Source of the DNA: Paraburkholderia sprentiae WSM5005
GTDB lineage: Bacteria; Pseudomonadota; Gammaproteobacteria; Burkholderiales; Burkholderiaceae
Length of the DNA stretch: 64,000 nucleotides
Reading direction: 5' to 3'
NCBI RefSeq assembly: GCF_001865575.2
Contig: NZ_CP017563.2
Location: 186,001-250,000, forward strand
Below, piece after piece: positions 35,324 through 44,976 of the stretch; within the stretch, counting starts at the first letter, position 1; every line of letters starts with the position of its first letter. The position numbers and the translations under genes were made by a program. Below the pieces are notes generated by a model that saw only the letters and a list, made by a program, of their open reading frames with translations, was not told the DNA's origin and searched no databases.

Positions 35324-36313
35324 CTATTTTTCCATCAGCAAGGACTGCAGCAGCTCGGCCGCGCGTCTCGCCCGCCGTGCGTTGTCCTCCTCGCGCTGTT
35401 GCGCGGTGGTGTCGCCTGTCTTTTCGAAATGGTCACGGAGTTCGCTGCTGAACATTTCGCGCTCGCGCAGCGCACGCAGCGCGTTGCGCAGCGAATCCTC
35501 GGCATCGACCATGAGGCCGTCGTGGAGCGACGCGGCCGAATACGCGTGACCGGTATGGCAGCGATAACGCATCACGCGCGATGCAGCGATGCGCCACAGC
35601 GTGCCGTTGCACTCGGGGCAGGTGAAAGTCGACGGCGTCGCGAGTCCCCTGATCGCATCGAACGGCGGGGCACCGGCCAGCCATGCGCTCTGTTCGAGGA
35701 CGATGCGATCGGTCGCCTCGCGCCGGGCAGGGTCGTTTGTCTCCGGCCCGCTGGCGTTGGCGCGGGTCAGGCTTACCAAACACTGCCCCATTTTATCGAG
35801 GGGCAGCACGTAGTCGGCAAACGGCGACGCGTGTCGCGGCATGTCGCTCGCGAACGCATCGGCCGGGTCCTGCACGAGCGTCGCGCCGCCGCACGCCTGG
35901 ATCGCTTCGAGGCCGGCGGCGCCGTCGTCGAGCAGGCCGGTCAGAATCACGCCGATCGCGCGCGGCCCAATCTGGGCCGCCGCGCTGCGAAAGAGCGGGT
36001 CGATCGCCGGCCGTGCGAAATTTTCTTTCGCGCTATGCAGAAGCCGCAACTGGCCATCCTCGACCACGAGGTGCCGATCAGGCGGCGCCACGTAAATTGT
36101 GCCGGGCGCGTAACGTTCGCCGTCCTCGGCGTGCTTCGCGGGTAGCGGGCCGGCATAGCTCAGGAGTGCGGGCAACATGCTGCCGTGCGCGCCGATGTGG
36201 AGCACGACGGCGATGCTGGCGGGAATATCGACGGGAAGCTGCGAGGCAAGCAAACGCAATGCATCGACCCCTCCCGAGGACGTGCCGATTACGATGAAGT
36301 CGCGCTGGGCCAA
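35324..36313 (-). CDS. CheB-type methylesterase with zinc-ribbon-like tail
   Basis: The 329-residue protein has a CheB catalytic domain without receiver: nucleophile Ser12 in GTSSGG, the His in VVLHIGAHGS and the Asp in TGLLDDGAAG. After about residue 225 comes a CxxC-type metal-binding element (FTCPECNGTLW, then RYRCHTGHAYS) and a helical tail. The start codon is TTG, supported by GGAG five bases upstream. It lies upstream of the CheB-CheR hybrid kinase on the same strand and probably works with it. Confidence 0.88.
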   Translation of the reverse strand: MAQRDFIVIGTSSGGVDALRLLASQLPVDIPASIAVVLHIGAHGSMLPALLSYAGPLPAKHAEDGERYAPGTIYVAPPDRHLVVEDGQLRLLHSAKENFARPAIDPLFRSAAAQIGPRAIGVILTGLLDDGAAGLEAIQACGGATLVQDPADAFASDMPRHASPFADYVLPLDKMGQCLVSLTRANASGPETNDPARREATDRIVLEQSAWLAGAPPFDAIRGLATPSTFTCPECNGTLWRIAASRVMRYRCHTGHAYSAASLHDGLMVDAEDSLRNALRALREREMFSSELRDHFEKTGDTTAQQREEDNARRARRAAELLQSLLMEK

Positions 36314-36418
36314 GTGGGCTCCGGGACGTGGGCAAAACTTTGGTATCGATCAGGAAATCGAGCAAGCGATATGCCGCCCAGGCGCTTTTCCGCGTCGCCG
36401 CTGAAAAGCGCCCGCTGG

Positions 36419-37504
36419 CTACCCGCTGACAGTTGCGGGCTGGCTGCCGCTCGCTCCCGGATCGCCGTTCGCCTCGCGTGCGAGCAGCGTGTCGTAAATC
36501 GTCAGATAGTCGTCGGTCATGCGGGCGGCCGTGAAGCGGCGCTCGAACGCGCGGCGGCATGCGCCGCGCTCGATGCCCCCGACGCGCCCAACGGCCCGTA
36601 CCGCCTCATCCACGTTATCGACGATCAGGCCGCTCACGCCGTCTTCGAGCAATTCGGGCACCGCGCCGCGGCGAAACGCGATCACCGGTGTACCGCAGGC
36701 CAGTGCCTCGATGATCACCATACCGAACGGCTCGTCCCATTGGATCGGCAGCAGCAACGCGCGTGCGTTCGCGATCAATTGCCGGCGCGCGAGGCCGCCG
36801 ACTTCGCCAAGATATTCGGTGAACCCGCTCGAGCGGCGCAATAGCGGATCGATGTGCTCGCGGAAATAGTCGCGCTCGCCGGCATGGATCTTCGCGGCGA
36901 TCTTCAACGGCAAGCCGCTGCGCCGGGCGATGTCGATCGCGAGATCGGGACCTTTCTCCGGCATCATGCGGCCGAGAAAAAGCAGGTAGGAACCGGCCAT
37001 CGGTTGAAACTCGAACTCGCCTAGCGGCAGTCCGTGATGGACCGTGCCCTGCCAGTTCGCCCACGGCACCGGCCGGCGCTGACTCGCGGAAATCGACACG
37101 ACCGGCACGCGCGCAAATTCGCGAAACAGCGGGCCATGATCGTGCGGCAGCAGACGCCCGTGCAGCGTCGTCAGGCTGCGGCACGGCAGGCGCTCGGCGC
37201 ACGGGAAATGCAGCGGCTCGCCGTGAAAATGGACGATGTCGAAATGGTGCGCATCGCGAATCACGCGCGCGAGCTGCCTGAGGTGATGCGTTTGCGTGTC
37301 CCACACGTTCGCGTCGCGCCACAGACCGCGCGGGCAGATCGGCACGAGCCGCGCGGCGGTGGTCGAATCGGCGCTCGCATAGAGCGTCACGTCGTGGCCG
37401 TGCGCGACCAGTCCTTCGGTCAGATACGACACGACGCGTTCGGTCGCGCCGTACGCGAACGGCGGCACGCTTTCGTAAAGCGGAGCGATCTGGGCGATTC
37501 TCAT
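36419..37504 (-). CDS. Glycosyltransferase family 4
   Basis: The 361-residue GT-B enzyme starts MRIAQIAPLYESVPPFAYGA with the acceptor-side loop GATERVVSYLTEGL, and has the donor-binding block WDEPFGMVIIEALACGTPVIA (about residues 258-278). LLFLGRMMPEKGPDLAI is the interdomain strand. Such proteins often have unassigned substrates in proteobacteria. It stands 105 bases upstream of the CheB gene, same strand, and 139 bases from the divergent hemerythrin gene. Confidence 0.9.
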   Translation of the reverse strand: MRIAQIAPLYESVPPFAYGATERVVSYLTEGLVAHGHDVTLYASADSTTAARLVPICPRGLWRDANVWDTQTHHLRQLARVIRDAHHFDIVHFHGEPLHFPCAERLPCRSLTTLHGRLLPHDHGPLFREFARVPVVSISASQRRPVPWANWQGTVHHGLPLGEFEFQPMAGSYLLFLGRMMPEKGPDLAIDIARRSGLPLKIAAKIHAGERDYFREHIDPLLRRSSGFTEYLGEVGGLARRQLIANARALLLPIQWDEPFGMVIIEALACGTPVIAFRRGAVPELLEDGVSGLIVDNVDEAVRAVGRVGGIERGACRRAFERRFTAARMTDDYLTIYDTLLAREANGDPGASGSQPATVSG

Positions 37505-37643
37505 TGATCGTTAAAACGGGAAAAAAGAGGTTTGCGCGCAACCCGCCGCGCCGGACCACTAGCAAGCGACGTACCGAGGCACGACCGATGACGCGGTATG
37601 GCGTTTGCTCGACCGGGGCACGTCAACGATAAACGGAGCCGCC

Positions 37644-38216
37644 ATGAACGACCGCGTAACGAAATCCGCGAAGTCCGCTTCCGACGACACCACGCCGTCG
37701 GCTCCGCGCGAAACCGCGCGCGCAGCCGACGCGCTGGCGCTGCTCGAAGCCGATCACCGCGCCGTGGAGAAACTCTTCGACGCCTTCGCTCAATCCCGCG
37801 GCGACCAGCGCGACACGCTCGACGCGAAAGCCGCGCTGGCGCAGCGCGCGTGCGAAGAGCTGACGATGCACACGATCATCGAGGAAGAGTTGCTGTACCC
37901 GGCCGCGCAACAGGCGCTGCCCGAGGACGACGAGCTCGATGTCGACGAAGCCTTCGTCGAGCATTTTCTGGTGAAGACGCTGATCGCGAAGTTCGAGACG
38001 CTGAAGCCGGGCGATCAGGGCTTCGACGCGACGTTCAAGGTCATGTCCGAGCTCGTGCGGCATCACATCGAGGAAGAGGAAGGCCAACTCTTTCCGGCCT
38101 TGCGGCGCACCGGCTGCGATCTCGCCGCGCTCGGTAACAAGATCGCGGCGCGCAAGCAAACGCTGCAAGCCAGGCTGGATGAGGCGGGCGCTCGCGCGGT
38201 CGGCGACAAGACCTGA
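37644..38216 (+). CDS. Hemerythrin-like HHE-domain protein
   Basis: This 190-residue helical protein carries the diiron-binding histidine/glutamate pattern of hemerythrins: ALLEADHRAVEKLF, HTIIEEELLYP, EHFLVKTL and VRHHIEEEEGQLFP. These supply the expected His and Glu ligands across four helices. The ATG at 37644 with ACGGAG upstream is chosen. It is cytoplasmic. Relatives are linked to oxygen, NO or oxidative-stress responses; the exact role here is not known. An alcohol dehydrogenase follows in the same direction. Confidence 0.9.
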   Translation: MNDRVTKSAKSASDDTTPSAPRETARAADALALLEADHRAVEKLFDAFAQSRGDQRDTLDAKAALAQRACEELTMHTIIEEELLYPAAQQALPEDDELDVDEAFVEHFLVKTLIAKFETLKPGDQGFDATFKVMSELVRHHIEEEEGQLFPALRRTGCDLAALGNKIAARKQTLQARLDEAGARAVGDKT

Positions 38217-38252
38217 CCGGCGCCAGGCGCCGTCGAGCAATGGAGGTGGATG

Positions 38253-39461
38253 ATGAAGGCAGTGGTATTTCACGGCATCGGCGATATTCGCCTCGACAAC
38301 GTGCCGGACCCGCAATTGCAGCAGCCGACCGACGCGCTCGTGCGGCTCACGTCGAGCGCGATCTGCGGCACCGACCTGCACATGGTGCGCGGCACCCTCG
38401 GCGAGATGGAGCCCGGCACGATCCTCGGGCACGAGGGCCTCGGCATCGTCGAGGAAGTGGGGCGCTCGGTGCGCAATCTGTGCCAGGGCGACCGCGTGCT
38501 GATCCCGTCGACGATCTCGTGCGGCTTCTGCTCGTATTGCCGCGCGGGCTACACCGCGCAATGCGATACCGCGAATCCGCACGGGCCCGCAGCCGGCACG
38601 GCGTTTTTCGGCGGCCCCAAATCGACCGGACCGTTTCAGGGTTTGCAGGCGCAATACGCGCGCGCGCCGCTCGCGCACGCGAGTCTGATGCGCTTGCCCG
38701 ACGAGATCGACGACGACCGCGCGATCATGCTGTCGGACATTTTTCCGACCGGCTATTTCGGCGCGCAACTGGCGGGCATTCGTACCGGCGATACGGTCGC
38801 GGTGTTCGGCGCGGGACCGGTCGGGCAGTTTGCCGTCGCGAGTGCGAAGCTGATGGGCGCGGGGCGCGTGCTGGTGGTGGATCGCGTTGCTTCGCGGCTC
38901 GATATGGCGCGCGCGCAAGGCGCGGAAGTGATCGACTTCGACGACGAAGACCCGGTCGACATGATCCTGCAACTGACCGGGGGTATCGGCGTGGATCGCG
39001 TGATCGATGCGGTCGGCGTCGATGCAGAGCGCGCGGAGCACGGCCCGGCCGCGCAAAAAGAGAAGGACCAGCAGCAGCTGTTCGATCAGGAAGTCAAAAA
39101 GATCGCGCCGCAGAGCAAGCCCGAGGGCGGCAACTGGCAGCCCGGCAGCGGGCCGTCGCAGGTGCTGCAGTGGGCGGTGCGCGCCGTCGCGAAGGCGGGC
39201 ACGGTGGCGATCATCGGCGTGTATCCGCCGAGCGATCGAGATTTCCCGATCGGCGAGGCGATGAACCGCAATCTGATCCTGCGCATGGGCAACTGCAACC
39301 ATCGCGCGGTGACGCCCCGTCTGATCGAGCTGATGCGCAACGGCACGTTCGATCCGCTCGCGGTGCTAACGCAGCGCGAGCCGCTGGTCGATGCAATCGC
39401 GGCCTACCGTGAGTTCGACCGGCGCGAACCGGGCTGGATCAAAGTGAAGCTGGAGCCTTGA
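38253..39461 (+). CDS. Zinc-dependent alcohol/formaldehyde dehydrogenase-like
   Basis: The 402-residue medium-chain dehydrogenase has the catalytic-zinc region AICGTDLHMVRG, GHEGLGIVEEVG, the four-cysteine structural zinc loop (CGFCSYCRAGYTAQC) and the Rossmann motif FGAGPVGQFAV near residue 185. It is closest in style to the formaldehyde-dehydrogenase-like branch. A charged insert (KEKDQQQLFDQEVKKI) follows the cofactor domain. GGAGG at 38242-38246 favours the second ATG (38253) over 38250. A paralogue is at 48386-49555. Substrate unproven. Confidence 0.9.
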   Translation: MKAVVFHGIGDIRLDNVPDPQLQQPTDALVRLTSSAICGTDLHMVRGTLGEMEPGTILGHEGLGIVEEVGRSVRNLCQGDRVLIPSTISCGFCSYCRAGYTAQCDTANPHGPAAGTAFFGGPKSTGPFQGLQAQYARAPLAHASLMRLPDEIDDDRAIMLSDIFPTGYFGAQLAGIRTGDTVAVFGAGPVGQFAVASAKLMGAGRVLVVDRVASRLDMARAQGAEVIDFDDEDPVDMILQLTGGIGVDRVIDAVGVDAERAEHGPAAQKEKDQQQLFDQEVKKIAPQSKPEGGNWQPGSGPSQVLQWAVRAVAKAGTVAIIGVYPPSDRDFPIGEAMNRNLILRMGNCNHRAVTPRLIELMRNGTFDPLAVLTQREPLVDAIAAYREFDRREPGWIKVKLEP

Positions 39462-39496
39462 ATTGCGGGGACGGCGTGATTCACGAAGGGAAAGCC

Positions 39497-39769
39497 ATGT
39501 CCAGGAGAAAGCTGAAACTGCTCCAATACTCGCCTGCGGCCGCCCTCTCGCGCGACGACTTTTCGATCTTCGTCACCGCGCGACGCAGCGCCGACGGGCG
39601 ATTCTATGCCGACCTGCTGGTGAGCCGTAAGGTGGACGGCCGCCGTCTGTTCCCCTTCGATGGCGCGCCCGAAGTCGGCCCGTTCGACAGCATCGAAGAA
39701 GCGCGGCTCGCCGCCGAGGAATACGGCGCGCGGATCGTCGCGGGCGACCTTGCCTGTCCCGAGGCCTGA
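39497..39769 (+). CDS. Small conserved-type hypothetical protein
   Basis: The 90-residue product begins MSRRKLKLLQYSPAAALSRD and has a compact alpha/beta pattern with FSIFVTARRS, RFYADLLVSRK and an EEARLAAEEYGARI helix. It may belong to DUF6723, a small Burkholderiaceae family, but I cannot confirm this. GAAGGGAAAG upstream supports the ATG. It lies 36 bases after the dehydrogenase gene. Confidence 0.65.
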   Translation: MSRRKLKLLQYSPAAALSRDDFSIFVTARRSADGRFYADLLVSRKVDGRRLFPFDGAPEVGPFDSIEEARLAAEEYGARIVAGDLACPEA

Positions 39770-39948
39770 GCGCGCGGCTTTCATCGCGCTCACCGATCCG
39801 GTCGGGCCGATCGCCGGCAACGCGCCGCCATCGGCGGTTGATTCGAATGAGTCGCCATTGGAACAGCGCTTGCTGGGCTGCACGCGAATCGGACAGCTCA
39901 CTGCCTTCTACACCTGTGATGGTCGACATCGCTGGACCTATCGGACCT

Positions 39949-41037
39949 ATGGCTTCTGACCGCATCGCGTTCGTTGCGCGGCGCGGCGTGCGCGTTCTGC
40001 TCGCCTGCGTGGCACGCAGCGCGTGCGCACAGCAAGCGCCGCAGGATGCGTTGCATCCGGCCGGCGTGCAGGCCGCGCACATCGTGCGGCTCTGGCACCT
40101 GTCGCTGATCGTGTGTGGGGCGGTGTTCGCCGCGGTGCTGTTGGCGACGCTGGTTGCGCTGGTTCGCCGCGCCGATAGGAGCGGCGATACCGGCAGCGAT
40201 AGAGGTGGCGATAGGGGGGGCGACGAGCATGCGCCGCTCGCGCAGCCGCAGGAGCGCGGACCACAGCGCGCGGTCGCCATCGTCAGCATCGCGTCGGTGG
40301 TGGTGTTGCTGGGGCTGATCGTCGCCGACGTGTTGACCGATCGCGCGCTGTCGCGCTTGCCGGTCGACAACGCGCTGCATCTCGAAGTCACCGGCCAGCA
40401 GTGGTGGTGGAAGATCGACTATCCCAGCGACGCGCAACAGCCGGGGTTCTCCACCGCCAACGAATTTCACGTGCCGGCGGGGCGTCCGGTCATCATCGCG
40501 CTCAAGACGACCGACGTGATCCACAGCTTCTGGATGCCCAATCTGCATGGCAAGAAGGACATGCTGCCGGGCATCGATTCGACGATCGAATTTCGCGTCG
40601 ACAAAACCGGCATCTATCGCGGCCAATGTGCCGAATATTGCGGCGCCGAGCACGCATGGATGGCGATGTTCGTGACCGCCGACACGCCAGAGCGCTATGC
40701 GCAGTGGCGCGCGCAGCAGGCCACACCTGCCGTGGCGGCGGCACTCAGTCCGTCCGATGGGCTTGCGCAACGCGGCCTCCAGATCTTCGAGCAGTCGAGC
40801 TGCGCGAACTGCCACACCGTGCGCGGCACGTCGGCGCAGGGCACGCTCGGCCCGGACCTCACGCACCTGATGAGCCGGCAGACGATCGCCGCGGGCGTGC
40901 TGTCAAACACGCAGCAGAACCTCGCGGCATGGATCCGCGACCCGAACGCGGTCAAGCCGGGCACGACCATGCCGACGGTGCCGCTCTCCGCATCCGACCG
41001 GCAAGCGCTGGTCGCCTGGCTCGGAACGCTAAGATGA
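39949..41037 (+). CDS. coxB: Cytochrome c oxidase subunit II with cytochrome c domain
   Basis: This 362-residue subunit has two N-terminal hydrophobic segments, the aromatic QQWWWKIDYP region, a CuA site (Cys227, Cys231, His235, Met238 in CAEYCGAEHAWM) and a covalently bound heme c (CANCH, Cys285-His289, with Met ligand likely in TTMPTVP). This is the caa3-type arrangement. It takes electrons from soluble cytochrome c and passes them to subunit I. The ATG at 39949 gives a leader-like N-terminus; longer in-frame starts such as 39919 exist. Its stop overlaps the subunit I start in ATGA. Confidence 0.93.
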   Translation: MASDRIAFVARRGVRVLLACVARSACAQQAPQDALHPAGVQAAHIVRLWHLSLIVCGAVFAAVLLATLVALVRRADRSGDTGSDRGGDRGGDEHAPLAQPQERGPQRAVAIVSIASVVVLLGLIVADVLTDRALSRLPVDNALHLEVTGQQWWWKIDYPSDAQQPGFSTANEFHVPAGRPVIIALKTTDVIHSFWMPNLHGKKDMLPGIDSTIEFRVDKTGIYRGQCAEYCGAEHAWMAMFVTADTPERYAQWRAQQATPAVAAALSPSDGLAQRGLQIFEQSSCANCHTVRGTSAQGTLGPDLTHLMSRQTIAAGVLSNTQQNLAAWIRDPNAVKPGTTMPTVPLSASDRQALVAWLGTLR

Positions 41038-43685
41038 GCACGCTCGAACGCCCGCCGGCCTTGCATGCCGACCTTGCGATCAAGGACGGGCCCGACGCGC
41101 CCGCCGAGACGGCCGCGCTGCTGGCCGATACGTGGCGCGATCCGCCTGGGGTGATCGGCTGGCTGTCGGCGATCAATCACAAGACGATCGCGCGACGCTT
41201 CATCGTCACCACGTTCGCGTTCTTCCTGCTCGCGGGGCTACTTGCGCTCACGATGCGCACGCAGCTCGCGCGGCCGAACAATCACCTGGTCGGTCCCGAC
41301 TTCTACGACCAGCTGTTCACGATGCACGGCACGACGATGATGTTCCTGTTCGCCGTGCCGGTGATGCAGGCGGTCGCCGGCTACCTGATTCCGTTGATGA
41401 TCGGCGCGCGCAGCGTCGCTTTTCCGCGCATGAACGCGTACGCGTACTGGGTGTTCCTGTTCGGCGGACTGACGCTCTACGTCGCGTTCGCGATGGGCGC
41501 GGGGCCGCGCTCGGGCTGGTTCAGCTACGTGCCGCTTGCCGGCCCCGACTACGCGACCGGTAAAGGCTCCGACATCTGGGCGCAGATGATTACGTTTACC
41601 GAACTGTCGGCGCTGCTGGAAGCGATCGTGCTGATCACGACCATCCTGAAGATGCGCGCGCCCGGCATGTCGCTAAACCGGCTACCGCTGTTCGCGTGGG
41701 CGACGCTCGTCACGCAGTTCATGGTGCTGTTCGCGATGCCCGCGATCATGCTCGCGAGTACCGCGCTGATTCTGGACCGGCTGGTCGGCACGCAGTTTTA
41801 CAACCCGTCACTCGGCGGCGACGTGCTGCTGTGGCAGCACCTGTTCTGGTTCTTCGGACACCCGGAGGTGTACCTGATCTTCATCCCGGCGCTCGGCTTC
41901 ATGTCGTCGATCATCGAGACCTTCGCGCGCCGGCCGGTGGTTGGCTATCCAGCGATGGTGCTCGCGCTGATCGCGACCGCGTTCCTTGCGTTCGGGCTGT
42001 GGGTGCATCACATGTTCGCGACCACGGTGCCCGAACTGGGCAAGAGCTTCTTTACGGCCGCGAGCGTGCTGATCGCGGTACCGTCGGGCATCCAGATCTA
42101 TTGCTGGCTCGCGACGCTGCTGACCGGCAAGCTCAGACTCAGAGCACCGCTGCTGTTCGTGCTCGCGTTCTTCTTCATCCTCGTGCTGGGCGGCATGACC
42201 GGCATCATGCTCGGCTCGGTCGCGCTGGATCTACAGGTTCACGACACCTACTTCGTGGTCGCGCATCTGCATTACGTGCTGATCGGCGGCGCGGTGTTTC
42301 CGCTGTTCGGCGCGTTCTACTACTGGTTTCCGAAGATCACCGGACGCATGCTCGGCGAGCGTCTCGGGCGCTGGCATTTCTGGCTGTGGTTCATCGGCTT
42401 CAACCTCACGTTCTTGCCGATGCACTGGCTCGGTTTGCATGGCATGACGCGGCGCATCTGGACCTATCCCGATGGGCTCGGCTGGGGGCCGATGAACTTC
42501 GGCGCGACGCTCGGCGCGTACCTGATGGGCGTCGGCGTCGTGCTGTTCCTCGTCAACGTGGTGCGCAGCCGCCGGCGCGGCGCGGTTGCGCCGGCCGATC
42601 CCTGGGGCGGCGGCACACTGGAATGGAGCACGCCGAGCCCGCCGCCGCCGCACAACTTCGACGCGCTGCCGATCGTGCATGGCCGCCATCCGTTGTGGGA
42701 GCCGTCGCAGCAACCGGCGTCGGTGTCGGGTCTCACGGCCGGCGCGCGCGAGGTGCTGACGACGAGCGCGCTCGATGCGATCGCCGAAACCCGCCCGCTG
42801 TTTCCGGCGCCGTCGATCTGGCCGTTTCTGAGCGCGGTCGCGACGACGATCTTCTTCATCGGCTCGATCTTCACGCCGACGGCCGTGTGGTGGGGCACCG
42901 TACCGGTCGCGGCGGCGATGATCGCGTGGTTCTGGCCGACGCGCGCGAGCAACGGGCTGGCGCGCGCGCTCGAACGCTGGCCGTCGTCGCGCGCCGGAGC
43001 AACGCCGCACGAAACGGCGCGCGAAACGGCGCGCGAAACGGCGCGAATCCGCACCGTCGCCGCGCCCGATGACGCGCCCGATCGCACCGTCTCGACACTC
43101 GACGTGCGCGCGCTGCCGAGCTTCGACTTCAGCCATCGCAGCCTGATGTGGTGGGCGACCGCCGGATTGATGGCGATCGAAGCCACCGTGTTCGCGATCG
43201 CGGTCGCGATGTATTTCTATCTGCGCGGCGTGAACGCGGCCTGGCCGATGCACGCGCCGCCGCCCGCTCCGCTGTGGGGCACGCTCAACACGGTCGTTAT
43301 GCTTCTGAGCCTCGCGCCGAACCAGCTTGCGAAACGGGCGGCGGAGCGCGGCGAGCGCGCTCGCGCGTGCGTGTGGCTCAGCGTGTGTCTCGCGTTCGCG
43401 CTGGTTTTCCTCGTGTTGCGCGGCTTCGAATTCGCGGCGCTCAACGTGATGTGGTACGCCAATGCCTACGGCTCGATCGTCTGGCTGCTGCTCGGGCTGC
43501 ACACCACGCATCTGGTGACCGACGCCGTCGACACCGCCGTGCTCGCGCTGTTGCTCAAGACCGGTCCTTTCGAGAGCAAACGGTTGCTCGACACCAGCGA
43601 AAACGCGATCTACTGGTACTTCGTCGTGCTGAGCTGGCTCCCTATCTACGCGGTGCTGTATCTTGCGCCGCGCATGCATCTGTGA
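41034..43685 (+). CDS. coxA: Cytochrome c oxidase subunits I and III fused
   Basis: The 883-residue protein holds a complete A-type subunit I (about residues 45-560): heme a ligand His98 in MHGTTMM, the CuB/Tyr site His276-Tyr280 in GHPEVY, HHMF and the HDTYFVVAHLHY heme pair. After a disordered linker with the tandem ETAR repeat (about 660-672) comes a subunit III-like helix bundle (about 700-880). It reduces O2 to water and pumps protons. Such I-III fusions are known for caa3 and related oxidases. It overlaps coxB by 4 bases. Confidence 0.94.
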   Translation: MSTLERPPALHADLAIKDGPDAPAETAALLADTWRDPPGVIGWLSAINHKTIARRFIVTTFAFFLLAGLLALTMRTQLARPNNHLVGPDFYDQLFTMHGTTMMFLFAVPVMQAVAGYLIPLMIGARSVAFPRMNAYAYWVFLFGGLTLYVAFAMGAGPRSGWFSYVPLAGPDYATGKGSDIWAQMITFTELSALLEAIVLITTILKMRAPGMSLNRLPLFAWATLVTQFMVLFAMPAIMLASTALILDRLVGTQFYNPSLGGDVLLWQHLFWFFGHPEVYLIFIPALGFMSSIIETFARRPVVGYPAMVLALIATAFLAFGLWVHHMFATTVPELGKSFFTAASVLIAVPSGIQIYCWLATLLTGKLRLRAPLLFVLAFFFILVLGGMTGIMLGSVALDLQVHDTYFVVAHLHYVLIGGAVFPLFGAFYYWFPKITGRMLGERLGRWHFWLWFIGFNLTFLPMHWLGLHGMTRRIWTYPDGLGWGPMNFGATLGAYLMGVGVVLFLVNVVRSRRRGAVAPADPWGGGTLEWSTPSPPPPHNFDALPIVHGRHPLWEPSQQPASVSGLTAGAREVLTTSALDAIAETRPLFPAPSIWPFLSAVATTIFFIGSIFTPTAVWWGTVPVAAAMIAWFWPTRASNGLARALERWPSSRAGATPHETARETARETARIRTVAAPDDAPDRTVSTLDVRALPSFDFSHRSLMWWATAGLMAIEATVFAIAVAMYFYLRGVNAAWPMHAPPPAPLWGTLNTVVMLLSLAPNQLAKRAAERGERARACVWLSVCLAFALVFLVLRGFEFAALNVMWYANAYGSIVWLLLGLHTTHLVTDAVDTAVLALLLKTGPFESKRLLDTSENAIYWYFVVLSWLPIYAVLYLAPRMHL
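43010..43045 (+). repeat. Triple 12-bp tandem repeat in the I-III linker
   Basis: CGAAACGGCGCG occurs three times in perfect tandem, encoding ETAR units in the hydrophilic linker between the oxidase subunit I and III domains. The unit is a multiple of three, so copy changes keep the frame and would only alter linker length. Confidence 0.85.
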
Positions 43686-43699
43686 TTCGCGAGGTGCCG

Positions 43700-44029
43700 A
43701 TGGATATCTGGCTAGGATTGCTCGCGGCGCCGACGGCGGTGCTGGCGACCCAGAGCGTCGACTATGCGCTGATCCGGCTCGCCTGCGCGAGCGGCGCCGC
43801 ATGGCCGATGCACGCGGTCAGCGCGGCGGCTTTCGCGTTTTGCGCGTTTGCCGCGTGGCTCGCATACGGGCGCTGGCGTGCCGAGCGCTCGCTCGGCGAG
43901 CCCGCCTATACGCCGCGCGATGCGCGCGCCGGCTTTTTCGCGCTAATGGCGATGATCGTCGGTGCGCTGTCCGCGCTCGTGCAACTCGCGATGTGGTTCC
44001 CGCAATGGCTGCTGCCCCCTTGCCGATGA
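43700..44029 (+). CDS. Small membrane protein of the oxidase operon
   Basis: The 109-residue protein has three hydrophobic segments: near residues 3-22, 38-58 and 80-103. No known motif is present. It sits between the fused I-III subunit and the CtaG-like assembly gene, with GAGG before its ATG and an ATGA overlap with the next gene. The position suggests an accessory or subunit IV-like part of the oxidase. Confidence 0.75.
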   Translation: MDIWLGLLAAPTAVLATQSVDYALIRLACASGAAWPMHAVSAAAFAFCAFAAWLAYGRWRAERSLGEPAYTPRDARAGFFALMAMIVGALSALVQLAMWFPQWLLPPCR

Positions 44030-44976
44030 CACGGCACATCCGCTGGGCCGCGTGCGTGCCCTTGCTGCCCAGCACGACGGCCGCCGCGCACGTGCTGTCC
44101 GACGCCGATCGCGCGACGCTGTCGTTCGGCTGGAGCCTCGAGCCGTGGGTCGTTGCGTTGCTGGCGCTCAGCATCGGTGCCTATCTGATCGGCTATGCAC
44201 GGCTGCGGCGCCGCTCGCGCGCGCAGCGGCGCGGCGTCGGCGCGCGCACGCAGCATCTGCTGGCCTTTGCCGGCGGCTGGAGTGCGCTGCTGGTCGCGTT
44301 GATATCGCCGCTCGATACGCTGTCCGGCGCGCTGTTTTCCGCGCATATGGTGCAGCATGAATCGATGATGCTGATCGCGGCGCCGCTGTGCGTGGCCGGG
44401 CGTCCGCTCGCCGTATGGATGTGGGCGTTGCCGCGGGGTGCGCGTCTGGCGCTCGGGCGGCTGGTGCGCGCTCGCTGGTTTGCGGGCACATGGCGCTGCC
44501 TGAGCGCGCCGCTCGTCGCATGGGCGCTGCACGCCGTCGCTTTATGGGCGTGGCATGCGCCGACGTTGTTCGAGGCCGCGCTCGCGCATCCGGCCGTGCA
44601 TGCGTTGCAGCACGCCAGTTTTTTGCTGAGTGCGCTGATCTTCTGGTGGACCGTGACAGGCGACGGCGCGCGCCGTGGCAACGGCGGTCACGCGATGCTG
44701 TCGCTGTTCACGACGATGGTTCACACGAGCGCGCTCGGCGCGCTGATTACGCTCGCGCCGGACCTGTGGTATCCGTCGTATGTCGAGCCGTGCGCGGCGT
44801 TGGGCATCGATCCGCTGCACGATCAGCAACTGGGCGGGCTCATCATGTGGGTACCGGGCGCGATGGCTTATCTGGTCGGCGGGCTGCTCGTCGCGGCGCG
44901 CTGGCTCAGCCGCGCGGACCGTCAGCCGGCTTTCACGCACGACGCGGCGCGGGCTCGCGAGGAGGGCGCGCCATGA
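44026..44976 (+). CDS. ctaG: Caa3-type oxidase assembly protein, CtaG family
   Basis: The 316-residue integral membrane protein has about seven helices and the CtaG pattern: LISPLDTLSGALFSAHMVQH with conserved His, LWAWHAPTLFEAAL, LQHASFLLSALIFWW, and QQLGGLIMWVPGAMAYLV. The family helps place copper in or assemble caa3-type oxidases at the inner membrane. It overlaps both neighbours by ATGA-type junctions, so it is translated as part of the oxidase operon. This is the Bacillus-type caa3_CtaG family, not the Cox11-type CtaG. Confidence 0.88.
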   Translation: MTRHIRWAACVPLLPSTTAAAHVLSDADRATLSFGWSLEPWVVALLALSIGAYLIGYARLRRRSRAQRRGVGARTQHLLAFAGGWSALLVALISPLDTLSGALFSAHMVQHESMMLIAAPLCVAGRPLAVWMWALPRGARLALGRLVRARWFAGTWRCLSAPLVAWALHAVALWAWHAPTLFEAALAHPAVHALQHASFLLSALIFWWTVTGDGARRGNGGHAMLSLFTTMVHTSALGALITLAPDLWYPSYVEPCAALGIDPLHDQQLGGLIMWVPGAMAYLVGGLLVAARWLSRADRQPAFTHDAARAREEGAP

